The notes under the pieces are model-generated. The model did not search any database. It was not told the DNA's origin and saw only the letters and a list, made by a program, of their open reading frames with translations. From NCBI GenBank assembly GCA_028753945.1, contig JAPNXP010000002.1:6076001-6140000 (forward strand): a DNA stretch of 64,000 nucleotides, read 5' to 3'. Numbering within the stretch: the stretch's first letter is position 1; each line of letters begins with the position of its first letter. The stretch comes from Hexactinellida sp. DTS-2022 (Eukaryota; Porifera; Hexactinellida). The position numbers and the translations under genes are program-made. Shown here in pieces: positions 32,992 through 44,347 of this stretch.

Positions 32992-33493
32992 ATTTAGTAG
33001 TATGCGTCCGAATCGTTTAAAATATGTTATCCAAAATGGAATATTATTGCTCCACATGATGTGGTTTTCAAAGTAAGACTAACTTCCTGTATTCTCAGGA
33101 AATTTCGTTTCAAAGAAAAATTGTTTGTCACCATTTTTTGGACAAAATATTGAACAAAATTTTGCCAAAAATCTTTATTGTTGACAAAATATGAATGTCT
33201 TGATGAATTTTGAATATAAAAGTTCATTATCTTGATTCAAAAGAATTGTAGTGAATTCGAAATTCATGAAAAAGCTTTCGGCAGTATTCAGTTAATAATA
33301 ATAGAGAATCCTTATGTAGAGCTGAGCTTTGTAGAGTTCAGATTTTTTCCCATACTAAAGCCCAGGCTTACTTTCTAAAGGTCAATTTAAAAGTTTGGGA
33401 AACTAACCTTTCTCAGTGCCTGAATACACATACTGAATTACAGAGCTCTATACTGTATAAGTAATTTCATAATAATATATACGATAGATTTAA
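32992..33493 (+). repeat. 3' flank of the duplicated integrase block
   Basis: It matches 61527-61830 and, closely, 60185-60417. The segment 33303-33472 matches 62645-62825. No coding content is recognised. Confidence 0.7.
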
Positions 33494-34180
33494 GGTTCAG
33501 GTATACTCTACAATTTTCGAATATTTAGATAAAATCCAAATCATTGTCTATTTCTCTTTTATTGCATTTTGGGATTGTATTGATACCAATGAGTACTCTC
33601 AAGAGATTTGTAAGAAAGATTCCTATTATTTTTCCAGTTTGACACACTTTGGTCACCTCAATTTAGGAATAATTGCTGTAAATTTTTTTTTCAAAAGCCG
33701 GTATCTCAAAACTAACATTTTCAGAATTGCGGAAGAAGTCATTTTGTCAATTTTGGTCGTAGAATCAAAAACTCAACGGTTTCGAAGAGATCTCGTAAAG
33801 ATACAACTTTTCAGTGCTGCGATTTACCCTAATATGGATAGTTCATCTGTTTTTTGGATTTTGGATAATGAAAATCTTCATTTGAAAATCGACATCACAT
33901 AAAAGTATTTGAAATCCAGAAAAATGTAGATATTCACAATTCCTGTACTCAAAAGTTATATTACATCCAGCTAAACACATTTTATCAATAATATTCTTGG
34001 TATTGTTTATCTTTTCTCATTGATCTATTCCGCAAAAATGCTAAAATTTAAAAAAAGATTTTTCCTCTATTAGTTTATTTGCCAATATTATTGTATTTTT
34101 GGCATCCTGAGGATGAAGTAAATCCGCTGTAAAAAAATTCATTCATTCGGGTGAATAGTTATGGTAGAAGTACTCTAGAG
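33494..34180 (+). mobile_element. TTAA-target MITE, family GGTTCAGGTATAC, copy 2 (right end lost)
   Basis: TTAA at 33490-33493 and the same left end as 23309. It is nearly identical throughout to 23309-24007 until TACTCTAGAG, where CAGTGGTTCTTAACC (a hAT-like terminus) replaces the last bases. Confidence 0.9.
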
Positions 34181-34330
34181 CAGTGGTTCTTAACCTTTTC
34201 TCTGCCATTTCCCACTTTGGAATACCTAGTTACTCTATTCCCCACCTAAATATGAACATAATTTAAGAAGTAAATTGTGCTCATATACTTTATGGTACAC
34301 TTAATAATATCTCTTTTAATAATATTGTTA
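34181..34330. mobile_element. hAT-like end (CAGTGGTTCTTAACC)
   Basis: The terminus matches the type of the MITE at 20860. The right end is not resolved. Confidence 0.45.
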
Positions 34331-34341
34331 TTAGTTCAGTG

Positions 34342-34499
34342 CAGTGGCGGCGCCAGCCAGCAGCCACTGGTGGGGCACAATTGCGTCAAAGGTGGGGCAC
34401 AGGCTATTAAACTGGGGCACACTCACATCAATGAGGTGGGGCACTCCTAATTTAGGTGGGACAAAGGCCCCACCTGGTTCCACCCACGCGAAGCCTCTG
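34342..34499. mobile_element. hAT-type MITE, 158 bp
   Basis: It starts CAGTGGCGGCGCCAGCC and ends GCGAAGCCTCTG. The octamers GTTCAGTG (34334-34341) and GTCCAGTG (34500-34507) differ at one base. The interior repeats GTGGGGCAC phrases. Confidence 0.7.
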
Positions 34500-34664
34500 G
34501 TCCAGTGACACTTATATAACATAACTATATATCAGGGTTGTAAATCAACCCAAATATTTCAAATATTTGATTTAATTTGAATTAATTCACGGGAATATTG
34601 AGTGGCAATTGATTTGATATTATTTGAAAATTCAAATGATTTGATTTAAGAAAAGATAAATCGA

Positions 34665-34968
34665 ATGTGGAGATTCATGAGTTGTTATAGTCAAATGTCG
34701 AGTCATGCAACTCGTGAAATTGTACCTCTGGAATTTTCTCTCGTTTCCGTGGGATATATTAAAGAATTCTTTCAATGGATATTGGAAATGTGTTAATAAA
34801 CTGTTTAAATTAGAGAAAGCAGAAATCACGGATCGAATGTTGAGATTCATGAGTTGTTATAGTCAAATGTCGAGTCATGCTACTCGTGAAATTGTAACTC
34901 TGGAATTTTTTCTCGTTTCCGTGGGATATATTAAATAATTCTATCAATGGATATTAGAAATATGTTAA
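34665..34968 (+). repeat. 172-bp satellite, array A, first segment (about 1.8 monomers)
   Basis: Monomers carry TCGAATGTGGAGATTCATGA, AGTCAAATGTCGAGTCAT, TGAAATTGTACCTCTGGAAT, TTTCCGTGGGATATATTA and TTAATAAACTGTTTAAATTA. The array is cut at TTAA by the 34969-36564 element. Confidence 0.95.
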
Positions 34969-36564
34969 GGCCCCTCTTTGGTTAATTTGGAAATTGAGAT
35001 AGGACTGTTTTCGTATAGTACCCAGTGAAGGATAGATACATTGAAAATTTCAAGTGAATCTGCGCACTACTTTTGCAATTATCACCTGTTTAGTGCTGAG
35101 GAATGTGTGTATCATCATGAAAAGGTCAATTTTCAATTAAAATAAATATACTTTTGGTTCAGTTTCTCTCAAATTTTGTCCAAATTGTTTGAAACCAATT
35201 CTAAACTGATGAGGAAATAAGTAATTCGGGATGATTTTTCAAACTAACCTCTAGGACCCAAACTTTGGGAGTTATAGCCCTATGAAGTCACGTTTCGACT
35301 GCCAATTTTGCATTATTTGACGAAATACGAAAATCTTGATGTCCAAGTCGAACTTCAAAGATATTGAATTCGGAAAGTTTGTCTGCTAGAGGTTAGTTTG
35401 AAAAATCATCCCGAATTACATATGTCCTCATTAGTTTAGACTTGGTTTCAAACAATTTGGACCAAATTTGAGAAAACCTGAACCAAATGTGTATTTAATA
35501 TTATGTATTTTTAATTTACTTTCCACACTATTATGAGCGTATTCCGGTGAATATATAGGAAAGCAATCTTTTCGAAAATGGTTTCAATTGGTAATCTAAT
35601 GGGTTTGTAATATTACATGGATGTGATTGGAAATTTAGTGCTAAGCTCTAGAGTTTATAGTTTTGAAGAAATAAATATGCTAAATCATCAAAAATGGGCA
35701 CATTTTATGCCCATATATGGTCATTTGGAAGATTTTTGCGAGTTAGGGTCATAAAATGTATTATGGACGAATAAGAAACCGGGTATTGCGAGCATTTTGC
35801 ACTCAAATATTTCATTATTGGTCGACGTGTTTCTGAGATTCAATGTAGAGATGTGAAAGGACCACCCAATGAGTTGAAAGGTCAGAAAGTTTAAAATGCT
35901 AAAGCGTTCACAGTTTTCATCCAAATTGTTTGAAACCAAGTGTAAACGATTGAATATATATTTAATATGGGAATGACCCTTGATCTAAACTTTACAATGC
36001 AAACTTTCACAGTTAATGCCCTTTGAAGTCAGACTAGGGACCTTGACAGTCCAAATCTGACTTCAAATGACTATAACTCGGAACTTAATTTTTGGAATGT
36101 TGAAAATTTAGGTTTACAACCTAAGTAGATATGCAAATATACTTTTGTATGAATAACAACTATATTGAAAACAAATTGTGGCAGTGCCAGCCTACTAAAC
36201 TTTCATTCCATTTGAAAAAGTCACCCTCCATGATGTCCTTCACATTCCTGGATCTTATAATGGTCGCTACAGCAAAACTATTAGTCTGATTCACCTGAAA
36301 TTTTCAATGTGGCTTTACTTTCTGGTGTACTATCCAAAAACAATCGAATCTCAATTTATCTGACCAGCATTGTGTGGCCGTAATTTATATTACTCTCAAT
36401 TTGGCCATATAACAGACATTCCCCAATTTCAAATTGCTCTAGTGAGTTCAATTGTCCTCAGAATTAAGCCATATTTTCCTATATTATCCTCCCGGGTATT
36501 ATAACTAATAAAAACGAAATAAACTCAATTATTTAAATAATTCAAAATTAACCCGAGAGGGGCC
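34969..36564. mobile_element. TTAA-target transposon, family GGCC, copy 2 (1596 bp), inside the satellite
   Basis: TTAA at 34965-34968 and 36565-36568. Ends GGCCCCTCTTTGGTTAATTT and AATTAACCCGAGAGGGGCC. The satellite sequence reads straight through when the element is removed with one TTAA. An internal long inverted repeat lies at about 35152-35310 / 35352-35495. Internal blocks are shared with 5843-7404. No transposase. Confidence 0.93.
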
Positions 36565-39500
36565 TTAATAAACTGTTTAAATTAGAGACTTCAGACATCA
36601 CGGATCAAATGTGGAGATTCATGAGTTGTTGTAGTCAAATGTCTAGTCATTCTATTTGTGAAATTGTACCTATGGAATTTTCACTCGTTTCCGTGGGATA
36701 TATTGACAAATTCTATAAATTTATATTGGAAAATATATTAATAAACTGTTTAAATTAGAGAAGGAACACATCAAGGACCGAATGTGGACATTCATGAGTT
36801 GTTGTAATCAAATGTCGAGTCATTATATTCGTGAAATTGTACCTCTGGAATTTTCTCTCGTTTCCGTGCGATATATTATATAATTTTATTAATGGATATT
36901 GGAAATATGTTAATAAACTGTTTAAATTAGAGAAACCAGACATCACGGATGAAATGTGGAGATTCATGAGTTGTTGTAGTCAAATGTGAGTCATTCTATT
37001 TATGAAATTGTACCTCTGGAATTTTCACTCGTTTCCGTGGGATATATTGACAAATTCAATTAATCGATATTGGAAAATATGTTAATATTCTGTTTAAATT
37101 AGAGAGGGAACACATCAAGGACCGAATGTGGACATTCATGAGTTGTTGTAATCAAATGTCGAGTCATTATATTCGTGAAATTGTACCTCTGGAATTTTCT
37201 CTCATTTCCGTGCGATATATTATATAATTTTATTGATGGATATTGGAAATATGTTAATAAACTGTTTAAATTAGAGAAACCAGACATCACGGATCGAATG
37301 TGGAGATTCATGAGTTGTTGTAGTCAAATGTCGAGTCATTCTATTTATGAAATTGTACCTCTGGAATTTTCACTCGTTTCCGTGCGATATATTATATAAT
37401 TTTATTAATGGATATTGGAAATATGTTAATAAACTGTTTAAATTAGAGAAAACAGACATCACGGATCGAATGTGGAGATTCATGAGTTGTTGTAGTCAAA
37501 TGTCGAGTCATTCTATTTGTGAAATTGTACCTCTGTTATTTATACTCGTTTAATGGGGATGTATTAAATAATTCCATTAATTGATATTGGAAATATGTTA
37601 ATAAACTGTTTAAATTAGAGAAAGCAGACTTCACGGACCGAATGTGGACATTCATGAGTTGTTGTAATCAAATGTCGAGTCATGCTACTCGTGAAATTGT
37701 ACCTCTGGATTTTCTCTCGTTTCCGTGGGAATATTAAAGAATTCTTTTAATGGATATTGGAAATATGTTAATAAACTGTTTAAATTAGAGAAAGCAGACA
37801 TCACGGATCGAATGTGGAGATTCATAAGTTGTTGTAGTCAAATATCGAGTCATTCTATTTGTGAAATTGTGCCTCTGTTATTTATACTCGTTTAATGGGG
37901 ATGTATTAAATAATTCCATTAATTGATATTGGAAATATGTTAATAAACTGTTTAAATTAGAGAAAGCAGACTTCACGGATCGAATGTGGAGATTCATGAG
38001 TTGTTATAGTCAAATGTCGATTCATGCTACTCGTGAAATTGTACCTCTGGAATTTTCTCTCGTTTCCGTGGGATATATTAAAGAATTCTTTTAATGGATA
38101 TTGGAAATATGTTAATAAACTGTTTAAATTAGAGAAAGCAGAAATCACGGATCGAATGTGGAGATTCATGAGTTGTTATAGTCAAATGTCGAGTCATGCT
38201 ACTCGTGAAATTGTACCTCTGGAATTTTTTCTCGTTTCCGTGGGATATATTAAATAATTCTATCAATGGATATTAGAAATATGTTAATAAACTGTTTAAA
38301 TTAGAGAAAGCAGACATCACGGATCGAATGTGGAGATTCATAAGTTGTTGTAGTCAAATATCGAGTCATTCTATTTGTGAAATTGTGCCTCTGTAATTTA
38401 TACTCGTTTAATGGGGATGTATTAAATAATTCCATTAATGGATATTGGAAATATGTTAATAAACTGTTTAAATTAGAGAAAGCAGACTTCACGGATCGAA
38501 TGTGGAGATTCATGAGTTGTTGTAGTCAAATGTCTAGTCATTCTATTTGTGAAATTGTACCTATGGAATTTTCACTCGTTTCCGTGGGATATATTGACAA
38601 ATTCTATAAATTTATATTGGAAAATATATTAATAAACTGTTTAAATTAGAGAAGGAACACATCAAGGACCGAATGTGGACATTCATGAGTTGTTGTAATC
38701 AAATGTCGAGTCATTATATTCGTGAAATTGTACCTCTGGAATTTTCTCTCGTTTCCGTGCGATATATTATATAATTTTATTAATGGATATTGGAAATATG
38801 TTAATAAACTGTTTAAATTAGAGAAAGCAGAAATCACGGATCGAATGTGGAGATTCATGAGTTGTTATAGTCAAATGTCGAGTCATGCTACTCGTGAAAT
38901 TGTACCTCTGGAATTTTTTCTCGTTTCCGTGGGATATATTAAATAATTCTATCAATGGATATTAGAAATATGTTAATAAACTGTTTAAATTAGAGAAAGC
39001 AGACATCACGGATCGAATGTGGAGATTCATAAGTTGTTGTAGTCAAATATCGAGTCATTCTATTTGTGAAATTGTGCCTCTGTAATTTATACTCGTTTAA
39101 TGGGGATGTATTAAATAATTCCATTAATGGATATTGGAAATATGTTAATAAACTGTTTAAATTAGAGAAAGCAGACTTCACGGATCGAATGTGGAGATTC
39201 ATGAGTTGTTATAGTCAAATGTCGAGTCATGCTACTCGTGAAATTGTACCTCTGGAATTTTTTCTCGTTTCCGTGGGATATATTATATAATTCTATCAAT
39301 GGATATTAGAAATATGTTAATAAACTGTCTAAATTAGAGACAGCAGACATCACGGATCAAATGTGGAGATTCATGAGTTGTTGTAGTCAAATGTCTAGTC
39401 ATTCTATTTGTGAAATTGTACCTCTGGAATTTTCACCCGTCTCCGTGGGATATATTGACAAATTCTATAAATTTATATTGGAAAATATATTAATAAACTG

Positions 39501-40000
39501 TTTAAATTAGAGAAGGAACACATCAAGGACCGAATGTGGACATTCATGAGTTGTTGTAATCAAATGTCGAGTCATGCTACTCGTGAAATTGTACCTCTGG
39601 ATTTCTCTCGTTTCCGTGGGATATAATAAAGAATTCTTTTAATGGATATTGGAAATATGTTAATAAACTGTTTAAATTAGAGAAAGCAGACATCACGGAT
39701 CGAATGTGGAGATTCATAAGTTGTTGTAGTCAAATATAGAGTCATTCTCTTTGTGAAATTGTGCCTCTGTTATTTATACTCGTTTAATGGGGATGTATTA
39801 AATAATTCCATTAATGGATATTGGAAATATGTTAATAAACTGTTTAAATTAGAGAAAGCAGACTTCACGGATCGAATGTGGACATTCATGAGTTGTTGTA
39901 ATCAAATGTCGAGTCATTATATTCGTGAAATTGTACCTCTGGAATTTTCTCTCGTTTCCGTGCGATATATTATATAATTTTATTAATGGATATTGGAAAG
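36565..40000 (+). repeat. 172-bp satellite, array A, main segment (about 20 monomers)
   Basis: Head-to-tail monomers of 172 bp (occasionally 171-173). At least two monomer types alternate: one with GTACCTCTGGAATTTTCTCT then TTTCCGTG, and one with GTGCCTCTGTAATTTATACT then GTTTAATGGGG. A pattern offset of 689 bp (four monomers) is near-identical at 38301-38513 and 38990-39202; 344-bp offsets are also common. Because 172 is not a multiple of 3, the open frames on both strands are by-products. The array ends at ATTGGAAAG|CATGC near 40000. Confidence 0.96.
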
Positions 40001-40194
40001 CATGCTTACGCCATTGCTTGAAAAACCTAATCTGTTTTTTGTTTTGTTTCTTGTGGTTTAATTATTATTATTTTTTCAAATATTCTATGTTGTATGTATC
40101 TATTTTTCAATCACACTCTGTTATTTCTGTAATAGGAACTGAGAACAGTCTTTCTGTACTGAATCTGTATTATTATTATGATTATTATTATTAA
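40001..40194. other. sequence between the satellite and MULE pseudogene 2
   Basis: T-rich, with TTATTATTATT stretches. It may contain an intron end or a non-LTR tail. Nothing firm. Confidence 0.3.
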
Positions 40195-41968
40195 GTACAA
40201 AAGTTAGAGTAGAAATAAAAGAGAAGGCTGTTTCTCAAGTATTTAGATCTGCACAAGCAATTGCCAATGATGTACTTATAAATACAATTGGATCTAGTAT
40301 GTCAGTTGAGTCATTACCACAACCTATAGCAGGGCCGTAGCCACCAAAATCAAAGTGGTCAGGTTAACATGACCAACCTGACTGAGTGGTCAGGTTAATC
40401 TGACCAACCTGACTGAGTGGTCAGGTTAATCTGGCCAACCTGACCGAGTGGTCAGGTTAATCTGACCAACCTGACCGAGTGGTCGGGTTAATCTGGCCAA
40501 CCTGACCGAGTGGTCAGGTTAATCGGGCCAGCTTGACCGAGTGGTCAGGTTAATCGGGCCAACCTGACCGAGTGGTGCCATATTTGGAAAATTCAACACT
40601 CAAAAGTGGTCAGGTTGAAACCTGACCAACCTGACCAGTGGCTACGGCCCTGTATAGCTTTAGCCAGATCAGCAAATCGCCACCGCCAACGATTCCGTCC
40701 CAAAGACCCTTCCACGTTGGATTTTGCTATCTCTTACGACCATGTACCAGCTGGATTCCTACAAAGAGATCTTGTGGGCATTGATTATAGACATATTATA
40801 TTTGCTACTGCTTCTATGCTTGAACTTCTTGCTCGTGCTAAGTTTGGTATTTAGATGCTACTTTTAAGGTAGTTAAGTATCCTTTTAGTCAATTGTTTTC
40901 AATTCACGCATTTGTAAAACATGGAGCAGCAGGTAAACAGGTGCCCCTGATCTTTATTCTTATGTCAAGACGAAGGAATAGCGAATATCAATTGGTTCTA
41001 CGTGAAATTGAGAATATTCTACCTACTTATCCATCTGTTACAAGAATAGTTTTGGATTTTGAATTAGCTATGTGGGCCTAAATTCCAATTGTATTTCCTG
41101 AGGTATGTTTAATGGGGTGTGCGTTTCATTGGAACCAGGCTGTATGGAGAAAATACAGGAATTGGGACTCGTGATAGCATACAGGTAATTCATTTTTGTT
41201 TGTTTGTTGACAAAAGCAACATTCTATAATCTATATTTAGACAAGATGATTCCCATCGGAAATACATTAAACGGATGATGTCACTGCCTTATCTACCAGC
41301 TGAACACATCGTAGAAACCTTCAGGTAATTCATTCGTCTCAAAAACATGTTGACTTATTATAATTTACTGACATTTAGTATCTAATAGTGAATTGATTTA
41401 TTGCTTACATTATTAGGCGATTGCGACAAAAGGCGAATACACCACAATTATCACACTTAACTAACTACATTTATCAAACTTGGATAATAAACAGCATGTG
41501 GAAACCAAATTGCTGGAGTGTCTCCAACCAGTTAATAAGAACAAACAATGATGTCGAAGGTTGGCACTCCAGTTTGAATCGAGCCGCAGCAAGAAGTAAT
41601 TTGGAATTTTATTTGCTTGTAGAGTTGCTCTCAAGAGAGGTAAATTGGCGAGTATTCTACTTATTTAAATATATATAATATAATTATTGCTCATAAGATT
41701 ATTGTAAGTTTTTTAGGCTAAATTGGTTGATCTCCAACTCAGGCTTGTACATGATGAAAAACTCACCAGACGCCAAAGGCGGCGTTATCGATGGTGCCAA
41801 GGAATGATATGTAAAGCATGGGGAAACTATAGGGCAACACCAATGACTCTGAGAGACTCAAAACGCCTACTAGACAAATGTGGTCAAATGATATGTCCAA
41901 CAGAAAGACTAATCATTGTTTCTCTCAAAATTACTTATGATAAATCAATAGTGATACTTAATACTTAA
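40195..41968 (+). pseudogene. MULE transposase pseudogene 2 (type associated with FLYWCH fingers), intron-containing
   Basis: Coding pieces: 40195-40329 and 40653-40842 (RHRQRFRPKDPSTLDFA then AGFLQRDL), a frameshift, then WYLDATFK with the first catalytic Asp near 40851, FSIHAFVKHGAAGKQVPLIF, LMSRRRN and VTRIVLDFELAMW with the second Asp, then an in-frame TAA near 41079, CAFHWNQAVWRK, and after GT-AG introns (about 41186-41240, 41325-41416 and 41638-41717) PYLPAEHI, RTNNDVEGWHSSLNRAA and a basic tail. The order matches animal MULE transposases often joined to FLYWCH fingers; no finger is visible here. The splice sites keep the family's protein sequence continuous. Broken by at least two frameshifts, one stop and the MITE at 40330-40652. 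Confidence 0.85.
40330..40652. mobile_element. MITE with 5-bp TSD carrying a 31-bp minisatellite (323 bp)
   Basis: Ends CAGGGCCGTAGCCACC and GTGGCTACGGCCCTG, flanked by TATAG (40325-40329 and 40653-40657). CAGGG ends are hAT-like, but the duplication is 5 bp rather than 8. The interior at about 40355-40575 is roughly seven tandem units of the GAGTGGTCAGGTTAATCTG + ACCAACCTGACC type. Each unit is self-complementary (GGTCAGGTTAA / TTAACCTGACC-like). Excision with one TATAG restores the MULE frame. Confidence 0.9.
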
Positions 41969-42100
41969 CTTAATAGATTATATTCTTTTTATAAGTTATA
42001 ATATTTAAAATCTTTATTGGTTGAGTATTATTGGATGTTATTAAACAAGATTAGTATTTTTCAACTAAGTTTAGTATTTACCAGGTTGTTCTTATAACCG
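41969..42100. other. short intergenic stretch
   Basis: AT-rich, no feature. Confidence 0.4.
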
Positions 42101-42235
42101 GCATCCACTCTAGTTACTAACTGGTACGAGTTGGTCATTGGTACGAGTTGACCTAAAGATTTGGTACGAGTTGACTTATTGCACTGGTACGAGTTGGTCA
42201 TTGGTACGAGTTGACTGGTTCCCGTCAGAATAGTG
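42101..42235. repeat. minisatellite of TTGGTACGAGTTG units
   Basis: GGTACGAGTTG recurs five times with spacers GTCA, ACCTAAAGAT, ACTTATTGCAC and GTCA. Confidence 0.9.
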
Positions 42236-42365
42236 GGAGTTGTCACATGTCAGAATGGAAATTTGTAAAATTGTCACATGTCAGAATGGATATTTATAAA
42301 ATTGTCACAAGTCAGAATGGATATTTGTAAAATTGTCACATGTCAGAATGGATATTTATAAAACA
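42236..42365. repeat. 31-bp minisatellite, about four units
   Basis: GTCACATGTCAGAATGG + ATATTTATAAAATT repeats about four times with few changes, directly after the previous array. Confidence 0.92.
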
Positions 42366-43107
42366 AAATCGACATAGATGTTAGCTTTCAACGGGTATTA
42401 TAGGTAGACAAGTATGCTGAACACGAATCTCGCGTTTAAAAATTTATAATATTAATATTTGTTGTTGTTATTTACACAAAATAGGTAACAATTTGATGAA
42501 AAAATCAATAGGCTAAAGTTTTGCCACCTTTAGGGAGGGGGAAGATGTAATATTTTTCTTAGATATTAGAACTCGTTTCTAGATACATTATTTCATACCT
42601 CCCTGCCAAATTTCAAGTTTGTGGCTCTCACCAGTTCCTCAATCATTTATGAACAAATAAACAAACAAATAAACAAACAAACAACAAAATCATTGTGATT
42701 TAATATTTAAGATTCGCTAAGTATAAATAACTATCTACTTAAAATGCAGTAAACCTCCGGAAATAACTTTTGAGAGGTGCTCACTTTTCATGATTTATCA
42801 TAAAGTGTGATTTAACAATGAGAAAAATTCCGATCCGAGGAAATGTGTTCATATTTTGGAGTTTTATAATTTTTTGAAGGTATTCACTATTGTAGGTTTA
42901 TTGGGTATTCGAAATTTTCAAAATTGCAAATGAAATTTTGTATTGGGTTGAACCTCTCAAATCCTAAATAGGTCAATATTCATTTGGCTGGCGAATATCA
43001 CCATAGGTTTTCCAACGGGAAACTATTCATGAATAGTGATATTCGGTCCACACCTCCGTCCTGGTCATTTTTCGATCGCGAGAGGAAGAGATGGCCCCAT
43101 CTAACAA
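42366..43107. other. intergenic with dispersed repeat pieces
   Basis: AAGTATGCTGAACACGAAT at 42411 belongs to a recurring AAGTATGCTGATTCCGAATT motif (also 43730 inverted, 47070, 49790). 42520-42690 holds an inverted member of the TTTG-repeat family ending ACAAACAAATAAACAAAC. No gene. Confidence 0.5.
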
Positions 43108-43539
43108 CAGCGGCGGCGCCAGGGCGCCGCCGCTGGGGGAGCACCAGATGGGCAAACCTGAACCCAGGGGGGCACACCTTTTTAGAAAAAAACGCAGAAA
43201 TTCATAGTTTCAGTCGAGACTCGAGAATCCACATATTTTCCCAGTAAAGTATAGAAAAGTAATCCCAATTTCCAAAAACTCCAAGAATCGCAAGCCGTTC
43301 GCATTCAAAACTGGTCTAATAACAATGTTGCATCTAACACATAACATTGATTGGGCATGTATGTTTGAAGACTCAGATGAATCTTGTTGTTTATGTTCAA
43401 TATTGTTCATATTTCGCTAAAAATATCTGAGAATATTTGTTTTCTAAAGAATCTTTCAAAAGTGTGCCCCCCCTGGCGGAGGGCACCATTTTCCCGTGGG
43501 GGGACACGTGCTCCCAGGACCCCCTTAGCGCCGCTACTG
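43108..43539. mobile_element. hAT-type MITE, 432 bp
   Basis: Begins CAGCGGCGGCGCCAGG and ends CCTTAGCGCCGCTACTG. The flanking octamers TCTAACAA (43100-43107) and CCTAACAA (43540-43547) differ at one base. Just outside, another hAT-type end GTAGCGCCGCCGCTG closes at about 43597, suggesting insertion into an older hAT element. Confidence 0.8.
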
Positions 43540-43547
43540 CCTAACAA

Positions 43548-44343
43548 TGGGGCCAATAGTAGGGCCTTGGACCCAACAAACCTCACCGTAGCGCCGCCGC
43601 TGCATACCGATAAAACAGTCAACAATCGAATTTAAATACTCTAATAGCCGTTCTGTCTCGATCTCGCTTTTATTATTTTCTTAACAACAACAATGAAAAT
43701 TGATATCAGAAATTTCTAAAACTCGAAATCAGCATACTTGTTAACCTATAGTAACATTTTTGCTCTCAATAACTCACGCGTAATTCTGTTTGTGCGGTTT
43801 CTGTGTTTGTTTTTTGTTTTGCTGTAGCAGCACTTTGTGCACTTAGCATACTATCCTAAAGTATTAACCATAATCTTATACATATATTAAAAGCGTAACT
43901 GTTATTTGTTTGTTTGTTTGTTTGTTTGTTTATCCAGAATTAATTGGAAATACCAAGAGTCCCAGAAAGCTGAAAATTTGTATACAGGATAATTTTGTAC
44001 TGCGAGACGATCCATTGGTTTTTGAAGAGAAATATTCACATTTAAAGGTGACAAAATATGTTAGCCAATTAAATTCGAGGGTTTGTTAGTATGGATTAGC
44101 TAGACTTCATTCAATTATTATAAATAGACTGTACATAATAGAAAGATTTTCTGAGGCTGCATTCTGATTCAGTGAAAATATATTCATTTAAACAATCAAT
44201 AATTTGTGTATTCTATTGCATGTTTTTCTTTTACTATTATTTGGATTCGAGCTATCCTTATCATGCAACTGAAATTTATTGAGCTAGTAATGGGAGATTT
44301 GAATTTGCCAAACAAATTACAATCATGAATGTGTAGCATTTTA
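43548..44343. other. intergenic; left arm of an outer inverted repeat
   Basis: A TTTG microsatellite with its dispersed-repeat neighbour lies at 43900-44010. The segment 44238-44312 (TTATTTGGATTCGAGCTATC ... GGGAGATTTGAATTT) is repeated in reverse complement at about 46974-47060, so an older element spans both TTAA elements between them. Confidence 0.6.
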
Positions 44344-44347
44344 TTAA

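Noticed and set aside
36565..40000. Many open frames of 60-90 codons on both strands in the satellite arrays, with repeated similar peptides
   Set aside because: They recur with the monomer on both strands, 172 is not a multiple of three, and starts and stops fall at fixed monomer positions; they are by-products of the repeat.
34665..40000. CENP-B-box-like motif in the satellite
   Set aside because: The TTCGATCCGTG stretch lacks the required A and CGGG spacing; no acceptable match was found.
42101..42365. CRISPR-like appearance of regularly spaced repeats
   Set aside because: There are no unique spacers, the units are contiguous minisatellites, and the window is eukaryotic.
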